Origin: Eimeria necatrix
Taxonomy: Eukaryota; Apicomplexa; Conoidasida; Eucoccidiorida; Eimeriidae
Assembly (NCBI RefSeq): GCF_000499385.1
Contig: NW_013654288.1
Location: forward strand, 15,001 to 32,719
Length of the DNA: 17,719 nucleotides
Reading direction: 5' to 3'
Part shown: positions 16,037-17,719 of the stretch, one piece after another
Layout of the letters: every line of letters starts with the position of its first letter
Numbering within the stretch: the stretch's first letter is position 1
Position numbers and translations under genes: made by a program
The notes under the pieces: generated by a model
What the model was told of the DNA's origin: nothing
The model's database searches: none
The model's input: the letters and a program-made list of their open reading frames with translations, nothing else

Positions 16037-16586
16037 GGTGGAGCCCTTCGGAGTTCCTGCTGGCAGCAGCAGAAACGCATGCAGCGCTGCTGCACCTCCG
16101 GCTTGCAGATCTGTCGGCTTCGCAGCTTTATGGTGGCATTCAGGCTGCTGCCATTTTGCTGCTGCTGCAGCGCTCGAAGCAGCAGCAGCAGACGCAACAG
16201 CTGCTGCAGCAAAGTCACAGCAGCAGCAGCAGCAGCAGCAGCTTGGAGCAATTCGCAAGGGCCGCCTTTTGTCTCTACGAAGAAAGACTTCATGAAGCAC
16301 CACTCGCCGATGTGGGGGAAACAAATTGCTGCTGCTGCTGCTGCTGCTGCTGCTGTCTCGAGTGCTCTGCTGCTGCTGTTTAGGGCCCTGGCTGCTGGTG
16401 CAGCAGCAGCAGCTGCTGCTGCTGCAGCCTGCGTTTTGCTGCTGCTGCTGCTGTGGCTTTTTGAATGGACCGGCAGTTGCTGCTTTCCTGCTGCTGCTTT
16501 TTTGCTGCTGCTGCTTTGTGCTGCTCTTCTGCTGCTGCTGCGGCACTAGCTGCTGCTGCTGCTACGCGAACTGTGTTGCTCAGTAC

Positions 16587-16623
<37 letters not shown>

Positions 16624-16725
16624 CAGGTTGGCCGCATGGCGTGGCTCTCTGTTGCTGCTCTGCCGCCAGGGATTTCTTCTGACTTCTTCTTTCTGGCTGT
16701 CAACGCCCGCATGCATGCGGGTCTG

Positions 16726-16778
<53 letters not shown>

Positions 16779-16893
16779 GGCACGGGAGCGGGAAGTACAG
16801 CAACAGCAAGCCCAGCAGCAGCAGCCGCAGGAGCACGAGAAGGACCAGCAGCAACCGCCGCAGGAACAGCAGCCGCAGCAGCTGCAACAGCAA

Positions 16894-16940
<47 letters not shown>

Positions 16941-17228
16941 CCTAAGCTTGCTTGCTGATGTGCTGCACCCTTTTAGCCATGACTCCCTGAGGGGGCAAAT
17001 GCCTTTTCTTAGAGACCGAACCCTTCTTGAGTTCATCAGCAGCAAACTTGCTGCTGCACCAAGTGAGATAGCAGCAGCAGCAGCAGCAGCAGCAGCAGTC
17101 GGGATGGCAGCAGCAGCAGCAGTAGGGGTGGCAGCAGCAGCAGCAGTAGGGGTGGCAGCAGCAGCAGCAGCAGAAGTGTGCATTTTGCGTTGCATGCTGT
17201 TGCTGCTGCCGCAGCGGCACTTGCGGCA

Positions 17229-17266
<38 letters not shown>

Positions 17267-17390
17267 AGTAACAGCAGCAGCAGCAACAGCAGCAGCAGCT
17301 TTGAAGCAAACGTTTTGCGTTTGTCTGCGCAGACACTCCCCGAGACATTCTAGTGAAGCTTTTGCATGTATACACTGGAATACCCGGCAA
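15118..17390 (+). CDS. Ala/Gln-rich protein with helical-repeat-like C-terminal part, 3' end outside the window
   Basis: Proposed exons so far: 15118-16311, 16627-17062, 17333-17390; phases 0, 1 and 2 (open). At least 562 residues. The first 300 residues are dominated by alanine runs with some Ser and Gln; the start ATG is the first after the divergent promoter, and ATG at 15139 is an alternative. From residue about 306 the composition becomes protein-like and helical: PSEFLLAAAETHAALLHLRL, ADLSASQLYGGIQAAAILLL, LEQFARAAFCLYEERLHEAP. Exon 2 continues GRMAWLSVAALPPGISSDFF, then poly-Gln, then SLLADVLHPFSHDSL and FLRDRTLLEFISSKLAAAP. Exon 3 reads NTPRDILVKLLHVYTGIPG. The spacing of helices resembles the helical-repeat (OPR/FAST-like) organelle RNA-binding proteins common in apicomplexans, but no RAP domain lies in the window, so this is only a suggestion. 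Donor GTGGGG at 16312 is weak; GTGAGA at 17063 is good. Confidence 0.6.
16312..16626 (+). other. Intron 1 of the Ala/Gln-rich gene
   Basis: 315 bp, phase 0. It starts GTGGGGGAAACA after GCCGAT, is rich in CTG runs, and ends CTGCTTCAG. Retention would insert a long Cys-rich translation ending in a stop at 16381. Joining gives ADVGRMAWLSV, which is plausible helical sequence. Confidence 0.6.
17063..17332 (+). other. Intron 2 of the Ala/Gln-rich gene
   Basis: 270 bp, phase 1. Donor GTGAGA, acceptor TTTGTCTGCGCAG. It contains CAG runs, including a block where GGGATGGCAGCAGCAGCAGC-like units (GTAGGGGTGGCAGCAG) repeat at about 17100-17170, then CAG/CAA repeats to 17298. Confidence 0.65.
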
Positions 17391-17652
17391 GTGCTGCTGC
17401 TGCTGCTGCTGCTGCTGTTGCTGCTGCAGTTGTTTTGATGCTGTAGCCGCTGCTGCTGCTGCAGTTGTTGTTGATACTGTAGCTGCTGCTGCTGCTCCAG
17501 CGGCCGTGGCATGCGGGTGCTGCTGGCGCTGCTGCTGTTGCTGCTGCTGTTGCTGCTGCTGCTGTTGCAGACGCAGCTGTGAAACGTTGCTGCTGCCGTT
17601 GCTGCTGCTGCCATTTTTGCCGCTGCCGTCGCTATTTCTGCTGCACTCCTTA

Positions 17653-17719
<67 letters not shown>
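17391..17719 (+). repeat. CTG-rich 3' end of window, probably intronic
   Basis: After the donor GTGCTG the rest of the window is CTG repeat with interruptions, ending in about 20 perfect CTG triplets at 17655-17719. A possible acceptor is TTGCAG at 17565-17570, but what follows is Leu-rich low complexity and I cannot tell whether it is an exon. The next exon of the Ala/Gln-rich gene probably lies beyond the window. Confidence 0.55.

Noticed and set aside
15896..16549. 216-codon open frames on both strands over 15896-16549
   Set aside because: They are shadows of the first exon and first intron of the Ala/Gln-rich gene in other frames; composition is repeat-derived.

Overview
The window looks like nuclear DNA of an apicomplexan parasite of the genus Eimeria, or a very close relative. 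It is saturated with CAG/CTG trinucleotide runs, which encode alanine, glutamine or serine homopolymers when they fall in exons. It also carries many short interstitial telomere-like arrays (AAACCCT on one strand, AGGGTTT on the other), and its genes are split by repeat-filled introns. These are known hallmarks of the repeat-rich segments of Eimeria chromosomes. The assignment comes from this combination, not from a database match. CAG/CTG runs contain no stop codon in any frame, so most long open frames here are shadows. I rebuilt genes from splice sites, phase agreement and recognisable protein sequence.

Layout. (1) 1-841: CAG-rich 5' flank with no gene I can support. (2) 842-5849 (+): a four-exon gene for a coiled-coil protein of about 1153 residues; intron 1 holds telomere-like and 10-bp repeats and intron 2 is almost pure GCTA tetranucleotide repeat. 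(3) 5850-8336: non-coding repeat region made of successive blocks: telomere-like, CAG, A-rich, a duplicated CTG segment, a second A-rich block, about 600 bp of GCTA, telomere-like, then GGGGCCCC palindromes. (4) 8337-11648 (+): a ten-exon gene for a protein of about 419 residues with a mitochondrial-presequence-like N-terminus and a very basic middle; function not recognised. Its introns are built from telomere-like or CAG/CTG arrays. (5) 11649-12833: convergent intergenic region with an ATGC alternating purine-pyrimidine array, a 44-bp tandem repeat and a perfect 14-bp hairpin. (6) 12834-14918 (-): a five-exon gene for DRG1/Rbg1, a conserved translation-associated GTPase, complete at 371 residues; this is the firmest call. 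(7) 14919-15117: short divergent promoter region. (8) 15118 to beyond 17390 (+): an alanine/glutamine-rich protein with a helical-repeat-like C-terminal part, running off the window.

The genes do not form a pathway. The most interesting pattern is in the introns. In two unrelated genes on opposite strands, several introns begin with AAACCCT arrays just inside the donor and end with AGGGTTT arrays just before the acceptor. Others pair CAG with CTG. The transcripts could fold into long intron-spanning hairpins that bring the splice sites together. In several cases the telomere-like repeat itself supplies the donor GTAAAC, and once it supplies the stop codon.
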